From assembly GCA_017466455.1 (NCBI GenBank), contig JAFTUD010000021.1, forward strand, positions 1 through 64,000: DNA of 64,000 nucleotides, read 5' to 3'. Made by a program: the position numbers and the translations under genes. Below the pieces are notes generated by a model. The model was not told where the DNA came from. It saw only the letters and a program-made list of their open reading frames with translations, and did not search any database. Position 1 is the stretch's first letter. Every line of letters starts with the position of its first letter. Below, piece after piece: positions 17,506-26,329 of the stretch. This DNA comes from Clostridia bacterium (GTDB lineage: Bacteria > Bacillota_A > Clostridia > Oscillospirales > CAG-272).

Positions 17506-18303
17506 ATGAGTTTTAATGAAGATGTATTTAAGCATTTAGCGCTTTACAAGAAAAATGTGCTTGGAATTTTGGAAGACGGCATTTTTCGATACGGGGGCAA
17601 GGAGATTTTCAAACCCTACATTTTGCCAAGTGGGTATGAGGGCAAAAATTTCCCTGCGGATTTTGAGTTTTCTATTAAGAAAAACACGCTGTTTATAGAT
17701 ACATTACCGCCTATTTCGTTACATAGATATTATCACCATTTGAACTCATCGCAAGTGCTTTGCATTTCATATTTCTATGGTTTTATAAAGGATAAAGAAC
17801 GGCTATTTTCCCTTTGCGAGTTTCTTGGTGTTGCAAAGCCGAGTGGTGCGTGTTTTGAATTTATAGAAAATGAGCGTGAGGGAACAAATGTTGACTTTGC
17901 TATCCTACTTGAAAACGGTTCACGGGTATATTTTGAGATAAAATACACCGAGGAAAATTTTGGTAGTGTGGGTAAGGTGCTTGGTAGCAAAAGCGAGGCG
18001 GAAACGAGGGCGTATTACCTTGACAGGAAAAAGAGGTTTTATTCCTTGGTTGAGATTAGCGACAACGATTATTTAAAACATTATCAAGTGGTCCGAAATA
18101 TTAGCCTGTGTCCGAAAAGTTCGGGTAACAAGACGGTATTTTTAATACCGAGGGAAAACGAAAGTGTATGTAGGTCACTTGACTATGGGCTTGGGGCAAT
18201 AAGAAATTTAGACGGGTTTAATTATGAGGTTGTTTTTTGGGAAGGGCTACTTGAAAAATTCCCGAGCAACTGGGTATTTGAAAAGTATTTTGACCTAAAA
18301 TAA
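17506..18303 (+). CDS. PGN_0703-family putative PD-(D/E)XK nuclease
   Basis: A 265-residue protein of the PGN_0703 family (putative restriction endonuclease-like). The nuclease core shows D130 in TNVDFAI, then E144-I-K146 in VYFEIKYTEENFG, giving a D-x13-ExK arrangement. Family members are suspected nucleases without demonstrated specificity. No methylase or specificity subunit is near, so a classical restriction system is not supported. The ATG lies 3 bases after the rhodanese stop without a clear ribosome site, so it probably depends on translational coupling. A palindromic terminator follows. Confidence 0.75.
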   Translation: MSFNEDVFKHLALYKKNVLGILEDGIFRYGGKEIFKPYILPSGYEGKNFPADFEFSIKKNTLFIDTLPPISLHRYYHHLNSSQVLCISYFYGFIKDKERLFSLCEFLGVAKPSGACFEFIENEREGTNVDFAILLENGSRVYFEIKYTEENFGSVGKVLGSKSEAETRAYYLDRKKRFYSLVEISDNDYLKHYQVVRNISLCPKSSGNKTVFLIPRENESVCRSLDYGLGAIRNLDGFNYEVVFWEGLLEKFPSNWVFEKYFDLK

Positions 18304-18336
18304 CGATACATACCCCACGATTTTAACATTTCAAAT

Positions 18337-18370
18337 CAAAAAAGGACGAGATTTTCTCGTCCTTTTTGCT
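18337..18370. terminator. Bidirectional terminator
   Basis: Stem AAAGGACGAGA / TCTCGTCCTTT with T runs on both sides, between the convergent PGN_0703-family and ADP-ribosylglycohydrolase genes. Confidence 0.85.
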
Positions 18371-18389
18371 TTGTAAGTCTATTTTACGC

Positions 18390-19745
18390 TTAGCTCTTTG
18401 CGATATGCTCTATTGTCTTTTTAGCGCAATCGGAGATTTTTACCATTGTTTCGCCGAAGATTGTTGTTTGGAGTGTATCGTTTATTGGGTCGGTCCATTG
18501 TGATGGGATATTTTTCGCTCCGTTTACAATTCCGACAACCGAGCCGACGGTTGCGCCGTTACAGTCGGTATCAAAGCCAGACTGAACTGCAAGACAAATG
18601 CTCTTTGAATAATCGCCGTTTCCGTAAAGGAGTGCGTAGGTAACTATCATAGCATTTGAGATTGTATGGCACCAGTCATGGAAGAAATGGTCATTCCACT
18701 TCTCGCAAATTTTAGCATAGCATTCATCAGAGGAAAGTCCGCTGTCATACCACTCAATTACTGTGCTTACATCCTCAAAGAGGCGTGATGTATGCGGAAT
18801 TTCGGCAAGAGCGCCCTTTATAATATCCTTAATGTTGTCGGTTGAGAATGAGAGCGCGATCATTGCTGATGCCCACATTTCTCCGTAAATTCCGTTTTTG
18901 ATATGGGAAATTGACGCATCTCTGAATGCCATATCAGCGGCGGTTTTCGGATCTTGGGGATTTATATAGCCGAAGTAGTCACCGCGGATTTGCGCACCGA
19001 TCCACTCACGGTATGCGTTTTTATATTTTGCGGACACTGGTGGCACAAGACCGTTTACGAAGTTAATAAATGCTCTACGCTCTGCGGTGCAGTAGGAGTC
19101 CTTGGGCTGAAGCGCCATCCACGCCTGTGACATATTATAGGCGGTGAAGTCCCTGCCATAGCGCTCAATTACCTTTTGGTCAAGAACCATATAGTTGGTA
19201 TCATCGTCAAATGGCATAAACTTAACATTATCGGCAAAGCATCTGCCCTTAAGCCATGGGTATTTTTCCTTTAGCTTATCGCTGAATTTTGAATACTCTA
19301 TGTATCTTGTCATTGGGTAGTTGCCATTATCCTCAAGCATTTCACGAATATGCTCCTTCCAGCATCCCTCAATGGGCTTTCCAAGAAGGCATCCGCAAAT
19401 TCTGCCGAGCCAAGCGCCGTACATTTTATCGCTTAGCTCTTCCTCGCTAAGCTCTCTTTTGGCAACATCATACGGTACTACGAGCTTTCTTATTTCATCA
19501 AGGTCAGACGGCTCATTATACTTATAGCCCTCAACCATTGGCGCCTCGGAAACGATTTTGAAGATTATATCGCCTAAAAGCTCCTTATTTTCGCCCCTTG
19601 GCATTTTTGCAATCGCGTCAAAAAGGTCCTTATATTTTTCAACATCAAGTCCTTCCTCAATAGATTGGCGGTATTCAACAGCCATTTCCTCTGAGTAAAG
19701 CTCCCATTCATGTAGCTTTTCATAGTTTGGTAGAATTTTTTCCAT
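18390..19745 (-). CDS. ADP-ribosylglycohydrolase family protein
   Basis: A 451-residue protein of the DraG/ARH superfamily. The fold starts near residue 105 with MYGAWLGRICGCLLGKPIEG. Two metal-binding stretches are visible: FDDDTNYMVLDQ (about 178-190) and SGFDTDCNGATVGSVVG (about 388-405), where acidic residues bind two Mg ions. The N-terminal 100 residues are an extra helical segment. The family removes ADP-ribose from proteins or small molecules, and some members act on other glycosides; the substrate here is unknown. It has its own promoter although it follows the RNA ligase gene. Confidence 0.88.
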   Translation of the reverse strand: MEKILPNYEKLHEWELYSEEMAVEYRQSIEEGLDVEKYKDLFDAIAKMPRGENKELLGDIIFKIVSEAPMVEGYKYNEPSDLDEIRKLVVPYDVAKRELSEEELSDKMYGAWLGRICGCLLGKPIEGCWKEHIREMLEDNGNYPMTRYIEYSKFSDKLKEKYPWLKGRCFADNVKFMPFDDDTNYMVLDQKVIERYGRDFTAYNMSQAWMALQPKDSYCTAERRAFINFVNGLVPPVSAKYKNAYREWIGAQIRGDYFGYINPQDPKTAADMAFRDASISHIKNGIYGEMWASAMIALSFSTDNIKDIIKGALAEIPHTSRLFEDVSTVIEWYDSGLSSDECYAKICEKWNDHFFHDWCHTISNAMIVTYALLYGNGDYSKSICLAVQSGFDTDCNGATVGSVVGIVNGAKNIPSQWTDPINDTLQTTIFGETMVKISDCAKKTIEHIAKS

Positions 19746-19775
19746 AATTTAGTTCTCCTTTGGGTTTATATCCCT

Positions 19776-19804
19776 ATTTTAGCATATGCCCCGTAGTGTG
19801 TCAA
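19776..19804 (-). promoter_or_regulatory. Promoter of the ADP-ribosylglycohydrolase gene
   Basis: TTGACA (19799-19804), 17 bases, TAAAAT (19776-19781) on the minus strand, 31 bases before the start codon. Confidence 0.75.
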
Positions 19805-19818
19805 CTGTTTGGGGATTT

Positions 19819-20445
19819 TTATTTTTTGAGATTGTTTTTTTCTATTACGCTTCCCCATGTGCTATCGGTTTGGACATGGTTTTTACGCACGAATTTTGCG
19901 ATTGATTTTGAAAAGTCGTTATAATTAAAGCCACGCTCAAGGCGGACAACAATTCCTTCTCCGCCCTTTTCAACGGTTTCTTTTGCTAATTTTTTGATAA
20001 GCTCCTCATCATACTCGCCCTTATAAATCACAGGCACATGCTCAAGTCCGAGGTCGGCACAAAGCTCAACTGTATCGTCCCAAGAAAGGCAGGTATTTGT
20101 TTCATCCCATATGGAAAATACCATTAGGTATGAGGGGAGATTATCGTAGCCTATTGAGTGCTTGGCATAGAGGTATTCTCCGCAAATTCGCCAGTTGTCG
20201 GGGATTTGGTGTTGGAATGATGAAATATAGGACAAGAGCCATGAATGATAAGGCTTATGCTTGCTATCAATAGAGCGCGCATGGCAATGGTCGGAGTAGA
20301 TTGTGGTGTTTTCTCCGTCCATTTTTTCGGTGACAACAACTATTTGCCCCTTGAAGTGGTCGGTTGAAGTTAAGATTTTATCGTCATCCGTCGCTCCCTC
20401 GGAAAAGGGAAAATGACATGTACGGGGGTACTTAAATCTTGACAT
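19819..20445 (-). CDS. RNA ligase family protein
   Basis: A 208-residue nucleotidyltransferase of the RNA ligase (Rnl2-like) superfamily. Motif I is EKMDGENTTIY, with K41 the lysine that would be adenylylated. Motif III is the CGEYLYAKHSI to YLMVFSIWD region, motif IV is GGEGIVVRL, and motif V is SIAKFVRKNH. The protein is short, essentially the adenylyltransferase core without a C-terminal domain. Such ligases seal RNA nicks in phage and bacterial repair; the target here is unknown. AGGAG precedes the ATG. It lies 37 bases after the alpha-fucosidase gene and 73 bases before the ADP-ribosylglycohydrolase gene. Confidence 0.85.
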   Translation of the reverse strand: MSRFKYPRTCHFPFSEGATDDDKILTSTDHFKGQIVVVTEKMDGENTTIYSDHCHARSIDSKHKPYHSWLLSYISSFQHQIPDNWRICGEYLYAKHSIGYDNLPSYLMVFSIWDETNTCLSWDDTVELCADLGLEHVPVIYKGEYDEELIKKLAKETVEKGGEGIVVRLERGFNYNDFSKSIAKFVRKNHVQTDSTWGSVIEKNNLKK

Positions 20446-20482
20446 AATATCTCCTTTTTTGCTTATATGTATGCGATTTTTA

Positions 20483-22159
20483 CTATTTTACGGTGAGCTT
20501 CATATCGTTTGTTACTTCTTTATCAAGAGTGAGTTTTATGCGATATGCCCAGTCGATTTCGCTATCAAATACGATTTTAAGGTCGTTTGTATCGCTTTTT
20601 CCCTGTGTGAGATTTTCAAAACTGCTTCCGTTAAACACGCTAACAGAATAGGTGCATTCTCCCACCCGTTCAAGGGTGATTTCATTAAAGGAATAAACAC
20701 CGCCGAGGTTGATATCAAACGAATTTTTATCGGTTACGACCTGTGCGCTTTCGTTTTCAAGAAGGTTTGATTTTTTAATGTTTTTAGACGCAGTATCGCT
20801 ATTTTGCTCGAAACGGTATAGTCCTACCGAGCGAATGGCAGGAGTGTCGAGCGACTTTGTAATTTTGATTTTCACCTTATCGGTTACGGTATTATCAAAC
20901 CTTTCACAAAGCTTATAGCCGACAATTTCGCTATTTAGAATTTGTTTCCACTCGCCGTTTTCGAGTGCGTATGCCTCAATCCCTACGATTTTATGACCGA
21001 GTTCAATAAGTTCACTTATCATAATGGCATTAATTTCGGTTTCACAGGGCAATTCGATAAGAATTTCGGGGCATTTATCGGTATCAAGTGGGGCATAGAT
21101 TGACACTGGGTCGATGTTTTTGAGGTTTTGTGCTTCGCAACCGTGTCTTTCTGTGGTTGCGGTGATTTTGGCATTTTCCACATAGTTATTTGACAGTGCT
21201 TTTGTCAGTATTCTATTGAATTCAAGAAGACTCTTTTGGTCGTTTTCGTGGATTAGTCCGCGTCTATCGGGTGGCAAATTGAGGAGAAATCCCGCATTGC
21301 TTCCGTTTGAGGTGAAGAATAAATTTATGAGGTTTTCGGGGGTGCGGACATCTTTGTCTTGCTCACTGTGATAAAACCAACCCGGACGGATTGACACATC
21401 GACCTCGGCAGGAATAAAGCGCTCCCCTCCGATTTTACCGCTATTAAGTTCATTTGTGTATTCATAGACAAGTGATGATGAGTCGATTGTTGCGTAGCAA
21501 GGCTTTCCCGCTATTCCCTTTTCGTTTCCTACCCATCTGACATCTACCCATGGAGTTGCCCCGAGTGAGCCGAAAATTGTTGCGTCGGGTTGGAGTGTTT
21601 TAACAGTCTTTGCCCATCTTTCCCAATCATAAACTGCCTCGGTGCTACCTGCTCCGTCCCACCAACATTCCCAAATTTTTCCGTAATTTGTGAAAAGTTC
21701 GGTCAGTTGACCTACATAGAAGTCGTTATATTCATCTTTTCCCCATGTTTTTTCGTGTCTATCCCAAGGGGAGAGGTAAATTCCCGCTTTTATACCGTAT
21801 TCACGACACGCATCAGTAAACTCCCTAACAATATCGCCTTTGCCGTTTTTATAGGGGGAATTTTTAATCGAATGTTCAGTCCATTTCGTTTGCCAAAGGC
21901 AAAATCCGTCATGATGTTTAGCGGTCAGGATTGCACATTTGAATCCCGCATCACGAATAAGACGCACCCAACTGCGCACATCAAGGTCGGTGGGGTTAAA
22001 GGTTTTTGGGTCTTCATTTCCGTCGCCCCACTCCTTATTTGTAAAGGTATTCATTCCAAAATGGAAAAATATCATTTTTTCTCTATTATACCATTCCATT
22101 TGTCTTTCGTTTGGAATAGCACCATAAGATTTTAATCCGAATTTTTCGTAATTGTTCAT
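20483..22159 (-). CDS. Alpha-L-fucosidase, GH29
   Basis: A 558-residue intracellular GH29 enzyme (no signal peptide). The (beta/alpha)8 catalytic domain covers about residues 1-330: FHFGMNTFTNKEWGDG near the start, AKHHDGFCLWQT, and ECWWDGAG, whose aspartate is the expected nucleophile. A beta-sandwich domain follows (about 340-558), which may be a carbohydrate-binding module. It hydrolyses terminal alpha-L-fucose, a sugar common on mucin and milk glycans. No fucose-utilisation genes are adjacent. It is first in a possible three-gene run with RNA ligase and ADP-ribosylglycohydrolase, though the latter has its own promoter. Confidence 0.92.
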   Translation of the reverse strand: MNNYEKFGLKSYGAIPNERQMEWYNREKMIFFHFGMNTFTNKEWGDGNEDPKTFNPTDLDVRSWVRLIRDAGFKCAILTAKHHDGFCLWQTKWTEHSIKNSPYKNGKGDIVREFTDACREYGIKAGIYLSPWDRHEKTWGKDEYNDFYVGQLTELFTNYGKIWECWWDGAGSTEAVYDWERWAKTVKTLQPDATIFGSLGATPWVDVRWVGNEKGIAGKPCYATIDSSSLVYEYTNELNSGKIGGERFIPAEVDVSIRPGWFYHSEQDKDVRTPENLINLFFTSNGSNAGFLLNLPPDRRGLIHENDQKSLLEFNRILTKALSNNYVENAKITATTERHGCEAQNLKNIDPVSIYAPLDTDKCPEILIELPCETEINAIMISELIELGHKIVGIEAYALENGEWKQILNSEIVGYKLCERFDNTVTDKVKIKITKSLDTPAIRSVGLYRFEQNSDTASKNIKKSNLLENESAQVVTDKNSFDINLGGVYSFNEITLERVGECTYSVSVFNGSSFENLTQGKSDTNDLKIVFDSEIDWAYRIKLTLDKEVTNDMKLTVK

Positions 22160-22239
22160 ATAATTTACAAAGCAAGTTGCTCTCCTTTTTTTGATTACAC
22201 CTTAAGTATATCATTATAGCAAAACGAATTCAAGGATTA

Positions 22240-22274
22240 TATACAAAAACACGGCAAATTTGCCGTGTTTTTAA
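22240..22274. terminator. Terminator after the antiporter gene
   Basis: Palindrome AAAACACGGCAAA / TTTGCCGTGTTTT, flanked by T-rich sequence on either side. It lies past the antiporter stop, which reads on the minus strand. Confidence 0.8.
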
Positions 22275-22285
22275 GTTTAATTTGA

Positions 22286-23578
22286 TTAGATTTTGTTTGT
22301 ATGAGCATCCTTTTCGTGATGGCGAATTCTATTGCTTACCTTTTGCTCGGGAATTATGTCGCCTGCCTTAGTAAGCGCGATTTTTGTAAGGAACGGTCCT
22401 ACAATTTCGTAAATGAGAACCGAGAACAAAACAATATTGGAAATTATCACTCCGATTTCGCCAAGAGCCATCGCCTTTATTGCCATACCGAGGGCAACGC
22501 CTGCCTGTGGGAAAAGGGTAATTCCAAGGTATTTTCTGACATTTTTGTCAGCACCCGAGAGGTCTGCGCTGAGCCTTGCTCCGTAGTATTTTCCGAGGCA
22601 ACGGGACGCGATATATACAAGACCTATGATAATTACGGTGTAATCCTTGAATACGCTCAGGTTAAGCTCTGCTCCGCTGATAACAAAGAACAATATGTAA
22701 ATCGGGGCGGTCCAACGGTCAAGACGGTCCATAAGCTCCGCCGAGAAGTCGCAAATGTTACAAAATACGGTGCCGAGCATCATACAGCTAAGCAGGGATG
22801 AAAATGCGATATGAACGCTACCGATTTTGAAGCTTATCATTGAGATTGCAACTGTTACAAATACGAAGGCAACGCTTACCGCAAGGCGCTTTGACCTTGA
22901 ATGGAAGAACCTTTCAATGAAGGTAAAGACAAGTCCCATAAGAGCGCCAAGAAGGAGTGATAGCACAACCTCAATAATCGGCTCAAGAATGATTGACACG
23001 AGCTTAACCTCGCCTGCCACCATAGCCCTTGCAATACCGAATGAGATTGCAAAGAGGACAAGTCCGACTGCGTCATCAAGAGCAACCACGGGAAGGAGTG
23101 TGCTTGTAACAGGGCCCTTTGCCTTATACTGCTTTACTACCATAAGGGTTGCAGCGGGGGCTGTTGCCGATGCTACTGCGCCAAGAATGATTGCCGAGGG
23201 AAGCGGAAGCTTATCGGGCATTATAAAGTGAAGGGATATAAGCGCAAGGTCAACGACGATAGTTGTGATTACTGCCTGCGCAATGCCTATTACTGTTGCC
23301 TGCTTGCCGATTTGCTTTAGATCCTTAAGGCGAAATTCATTTCCTATTGAGAATGCGATAAAGCCGAGCGCAACATCGGAGATTATTGAATATTTTTCAA
23401 CATTTTCAGAGCTTATAAATCCAAGTCCCTCAACGCCGAACTGTCCAAGGACAAAGGGTCCGATAAGAACGCCTGCCACAAGATATGCGGTGACTGCCGG
23501 AAGCTGTAAGAGCTTTGCAAGACGGGATAAAATAAGTCCCGAAAACAGTGCGATTGACAGAGTGAATAATATTTCCAT
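22286..23578 (-). CDS. Cation:proton antiporter (CPA2/KefB type)
   Basis: A 430-residue integral membrane protein with about 12 hydrophobic segments and the CPA2 fold. Recognisable stretches are LLQLPAVTAYLVAGVLIGPF, the GAVASATAPAATLMVVKQY half-helix region, and ALDDAVGLVLFAI, where paired aspartates bind the ion. It exchanges monovalent cations (Na or K) for protons. It lacks the RCK/TrkA-N regulatory domain of full KefB/KefC proteins, so it is a transport-only form. It is monocistronic, with its own promoter and terminator. Confidence 0.9.
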   Translation of the reverse strand: MEILFTLSIALFSGLILSRLAKLLQLPAVTAYLVAGVLIGPFVLGQFGVEGLGFISSENVEKYSIISDVALGFIAFSIGNEFRLKDLKQIGKQATVIGIAQAVITTIVVDLALISLHFIMPDKLPLPSAIILGAVASATAPAATLMVVKQYKAKGPVTSTLLPVVALDDAVGLVLFAISFGIARAMVAGEVKLVSIILEPIIEVVLSLLLGALMGLVFTFIERFFHSRSKRLAVSVAFVFVTVAISMISFKIGSVHIAFSSLLSCMMLGTVFCNICDFSAELMDRLDRWTAPIYILFFVISGAELNLSVFKDYTVIIIGLVYIASRCLGKYYGARLSADLSGADKNVRKYLGITLFPQAGVALGMAIKAMALGEIGVIISNIVLFSVLIYEIVGPFLTKIALTKAGDIIPEQKVSNRIRHHEKDAHTNKI

Positions 23579-23629
23579 TTATATTTCCTCTTTTATATTA
23601 TTAAATGTATTAAAATCGAAACCTCATTT

Positions 23630-23658
23630 ATTGTAATACTTATGCGGTGATTTGTCAA
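23630..23658 (-). promoter_or_regulatory. Promoter of the antiporter gene
   Basis: TTGACA (23653-23658), 17 bases, TACAAT (23630-23635) on the minus strand. Confidence 0.7.
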
Positions 23659-23702
23659 TAGATATTTGCATTTTTTTGAATTTGTTTTTTACTGATTAGA
23701 TA

Positions 23703-23731
23703 TTGAAAACGAGGGTAGTATGTGATATGAT
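23703..23731 (+). promoter_or_regulatory. Promoter of the oxidoreductase-MATE-PHP run
   Basis: TTGAAA (23703-23708), 17 bases, TATGAT (23726-23731), about 73 bases before the oxidoreductase start. Confidence 0.6.
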
Positions 23732-23803
23732 ATTTTTAGGGCGTGGCTGTTTGGCTTTCGGTGCAGGGCTATGCTGATAAAAACACAGGTACAAGGGGTA
23801 TTT

Positions 23804-24886
23804 ATGAAAAACAGGATTATAAAGCTTGGCGTTGTTGGCCTTAAGCGGGGAGCTTATGTCGCTTGGACACTTATTGGTGACAGTAATGTCGTCATTCGTG
23901 CGATTGCCGACAGTGACAGCGAGGTTTTAAAGGCTTGTAAGGAGGATTACGAAAAGCAAGGGGTTGAAAACCTTCTCTGCTTTAATTCTATTGAAGAACT
24001 TTTAAAAAGTGATATTGACGCGGTATATATTGCGACTGACAAGCCCTTGCATACAAGGCACGCGATTATGGCACTTGAGGCGGGTAAGCATGTGCTGAGC
24101 GAAATTCCCGTAATTGAAACGATTGAGGAAGCAAGACTTCTTCGCGAGGCGGTTAATGCTCACCCTTCTCTTAAATACATGGCGGGGGAAAACTGCTTTT
24201 ATTGGGAATTTATTCAAAAATGGAAGAAAATGCTTGAGGACGGAAAATTCGGCGATATTCTCTATGCCGAGAGTGAGTATTTACACGCGCCTCACCCCGA
24301 CGAGATAAAGCCGTATTCCCCTGAAAATCATTGGAGAAGGTACAATCCTGCAATAACATATCTTACGCACAATTTAGGACCGCTTCTCTACATGATGGAC
24401 GACTACTGTGTCAGCGTTTCGTGTATGGCACCGAGGGTGGCAAAATACAATCAATACTCCGAGGGCGATGAAAACGGAATTGCCATCTTCCGCACGGCAA
24501 AGGGGGCGGTAATTCGCATTTTTATCGGCTTTGGAATGTATGTGGGATATGATCACAATTTTGCGCTTTACGGCACTAAGGGCTCTATTATGACGGACAA
24601 GACAAAGCCACTTGAGGAAGCACATTCCTTTGCGAAGCTTTATGAAAATAAGGAGTCGTTTGAAAGGTTTTTTGAAATTCCCGTTAAGCTATCCGACACA
24701 GATGATGTATACGGTCACGGCGGGGTTGACGGCAAGATGATTCGTGATTTTATCCGCTGTATTATTGAAGATACCGAGCCACCGATTGATGTGGATATGG
24801 GTATTAGAATTTCGCTCCCCGGCATTATAGCAAATGAGTCGGCAAGGCGTGGTGGTGAACTGATTGATATTCCTAAAATTGACTGA
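23804..24886 (+). CDS. Gfo/Idh/MocA family oxidoreductase
   Basis: A 360-residue protein of the Gfo/Idh/MocA family. The N-terminal Rossmann domain starts with KLGVVGLKRGAYVAW and includes AVYIATDKPLHTRHAIMALE. The substrate domain follows from about residue 125. Where most members have a catalytic lysine in an EKP motif, this one reads SEIPV, so the lysine is replaced by isoleucine; the protein may be a non-classical or inactive member. A lone histidine-rich stretch (THNLGPLLYMM) lies in the expected active-site region. The ATG at 23804 follows AAGGGG; an earlier in-frame ATG at 23771 has no ribosome site. It probably shares a transcript with the MATE and PHP genes. Confidence 0.82.
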   Translation: MKNRIIKLGVVGLKRGAYVAWTLIGDSNVVIRAIADSDSEVLKACKEDYEKQGVENLLCFNSIEELLKSDIDAVYIATDKPLHTRHAIMALEAGKHVLSEIPVIETIEEARLLREAVNAHPSLKYMAGENCFYWEFIQKWKKMLEDGKFGDILYAESEYLHAPHPDEIKPYSPENHWRRYNPAITYLTHNLGPLLYMMDDYCVSVSCMAPRVAKYNQYSEGDENGIAIFRTAKGAVIRIFIGFGMYVGYDHNFALYGTKGSIMTDKTKPLEEAHSFAKLYENKESFERFFEIPVKLSDTDDVYGHGGVDGKMIRDFIRCIIEDTEPPIDVDMGIRISLPGIIANESARRGGELIDIPKID

Positions 24887-24947
24887 AACGGTTACTAATA
24901 ACTTATTTTTTAAGCATTTTCGTTTAGGAAGGATTTAGTAAGGCTTT

Positions 24948-26285
24948 ATGGTATTAACACAGGGCAAGGTTTTTAAAACGATATTTATATATTCACTTCC
25001 CTTAATTCTTACAAATGTAGTTCAGTTGCTTTTCCACGCGGCAGATGTAACCGTGCTTGGAATTATGGCGGACGACTTTGCCGTTGCCTCGGTTGGTGCT
25101 TGTGGACCGATTATTTCACTGCTTGTCAGTCTTTTTGCATCATTTGCAACGGGTGCTAACATTTTGATTGCTCGGCATGTTGGCGCAAACGATGAAACGA
25201 GGGCAAGACGGGCGACGGGAACGGCAATTATTATCGGATTTTTATCGGGACTTATAATGATGATTATTGCGCTGATTTGGGCAAGAGATATTTTGACACT
25301 GATGAAGTGCCAAAGTGAAGTGCTTGATTTAGCGGTGACTTATATGCGCATTTATTTTCTTGGTATGCCTATTATTATGCTTTATAATTTTGTGGCATCT
25401 ATTTTGCGCTCGGTTGGTGACAGTTTTCGCCCGATGATTTATATGCTTATTTCGGGTGTTGTCAATATTGGACTTAACATTTTCTTTATTGCGGTATGCA
25501 ATTTAACTGTTGTGGGTGTTGCGCTTGCTACGCTTTTATCAAATTTTATATCGTTAATTCTCGCTTTGATAGCGTTACTTAAACACAAAGGATATTGCAA
25601 AATTGAATTTAAAAATCTACAAATTTTCAAAAATGAGTTTGTGGAGATTGTAAAAATTGGTGTTCCTGCGTGTCTTTGCAGTTTATCTTTCTATATTGCC
25701 AACCTATTTATGTCGGCAGGGGTAAACTCGATAAGCCCCGATGCGATGACTGCTAATGCGATTGCGGGGCAATTTGATGCTATTGTTTACAATGTCGGTA
25801 TGTCAATTGCGATTGCGTGTATGTCGATGGTTGGTCAATGTTACGGTGCAGGACTTATGGACCGAGTTAAAAAAACGGTTACGGCAAGTGCGATTTACGC
25901 CACGGTTGCAAGCCTTTCGCTTGGCTCACTCGTTGTTATCTTTTCCGATTTTCTTCTTGATATTATGACGGACAGTGCGTCGATTATTGCTATCGGCAAG
26001 GAACAGTTGACTGTCGTTTGCTTAACGCACTTTATAACGAGCCTTATGGAAGTATTTTCATTTAGTCTTCGTGCCTTAAAACATCCTAACTGCACGATGG
26101 TTGTGGGGTTTATTTGCGGATTTGGTATTCGCACACTGTGGGCAACGGTAATTTGGGACTTGCTTGGTGGTGCGGTTAGCACTTTGTTCTTCGCATACGG
26201 AGTTAGTGCTTTTTGCGCTCTTGTGACTTATGTGATAATCTTCGCAAAGGTTACAAAACAAAAAATCGCACCGGATACAAATTGA
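24948..26285 (+). CDS. MATE family efflux transporter
   Basis: A 445-residue inner-membrane protein with 12 hydrophobic segments in two equivalent halves, as in MATE transporters. The start VFKTIFIYSLPLILTNVVQL and the matching second-half SIAIACMSMVGQCYGAG are family hallmarks. MATE proteins expel drugs or metabolites using Na or proton gradients; the substrate here is unknown. It lies 61 bases after the oxidoreductase and 44 bases before the PHP gene, all on the plus strand, so co-transcription is likely. Confidence 0.92.
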   Translation: MVLTQGKVFKTIFIYSLPLILTNVVQLLFHAADVTVLGIMADDFAVASVGACGPIISLLVSLFASFATGANILIARHVGANDETRARRATGTAIIIGFLSGLIMMIIALIWARDILTLMKCQSEVLDLAVTYMRIYFLGMPIIMLYNFVASILRSVGDSFRPMIYMLISGVVNIGLNIFFIAVCNLTVVGVALATLLSNFISLILALIALLKHKGYCKIEFKNLQIFKNEFVEIVKIGVPACLCSLSFYIANLFMSAGVNSISPDAMTANAIAGQFDAIVYNVGMSIAIACMSMVGQCYGAGLMDRVKKTVTASAIYATVASLSLGSLVVIFSDFLLDIMTDSASIIAIGKEQLTVVCLTHFITSLMEVFSFSLRALKHPNCTMVVGFICGFGIRTLWATVIWDLLGGAVSTLFFAYGVSAFCALVTYVIIFAKVTKQKIAPDTN

Positions 26286-26329
26286 GATCTATCATTTTGA
26301 ATATAAAAAAGGTTAGATAGGAGAAAGTT

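Noticed and set aside
17506..18303. Restriction-modification system
   Set aside because: Only a putative nuclease is present; no methyltransferase or specificity gene lies nearby.
23765..24886. Start of the oxidoreductase at 23771
   Set aside because: There is no ribosome site before it; AAGGGG precedes the ATG at 23804, which also gives the usual family N-terminus.
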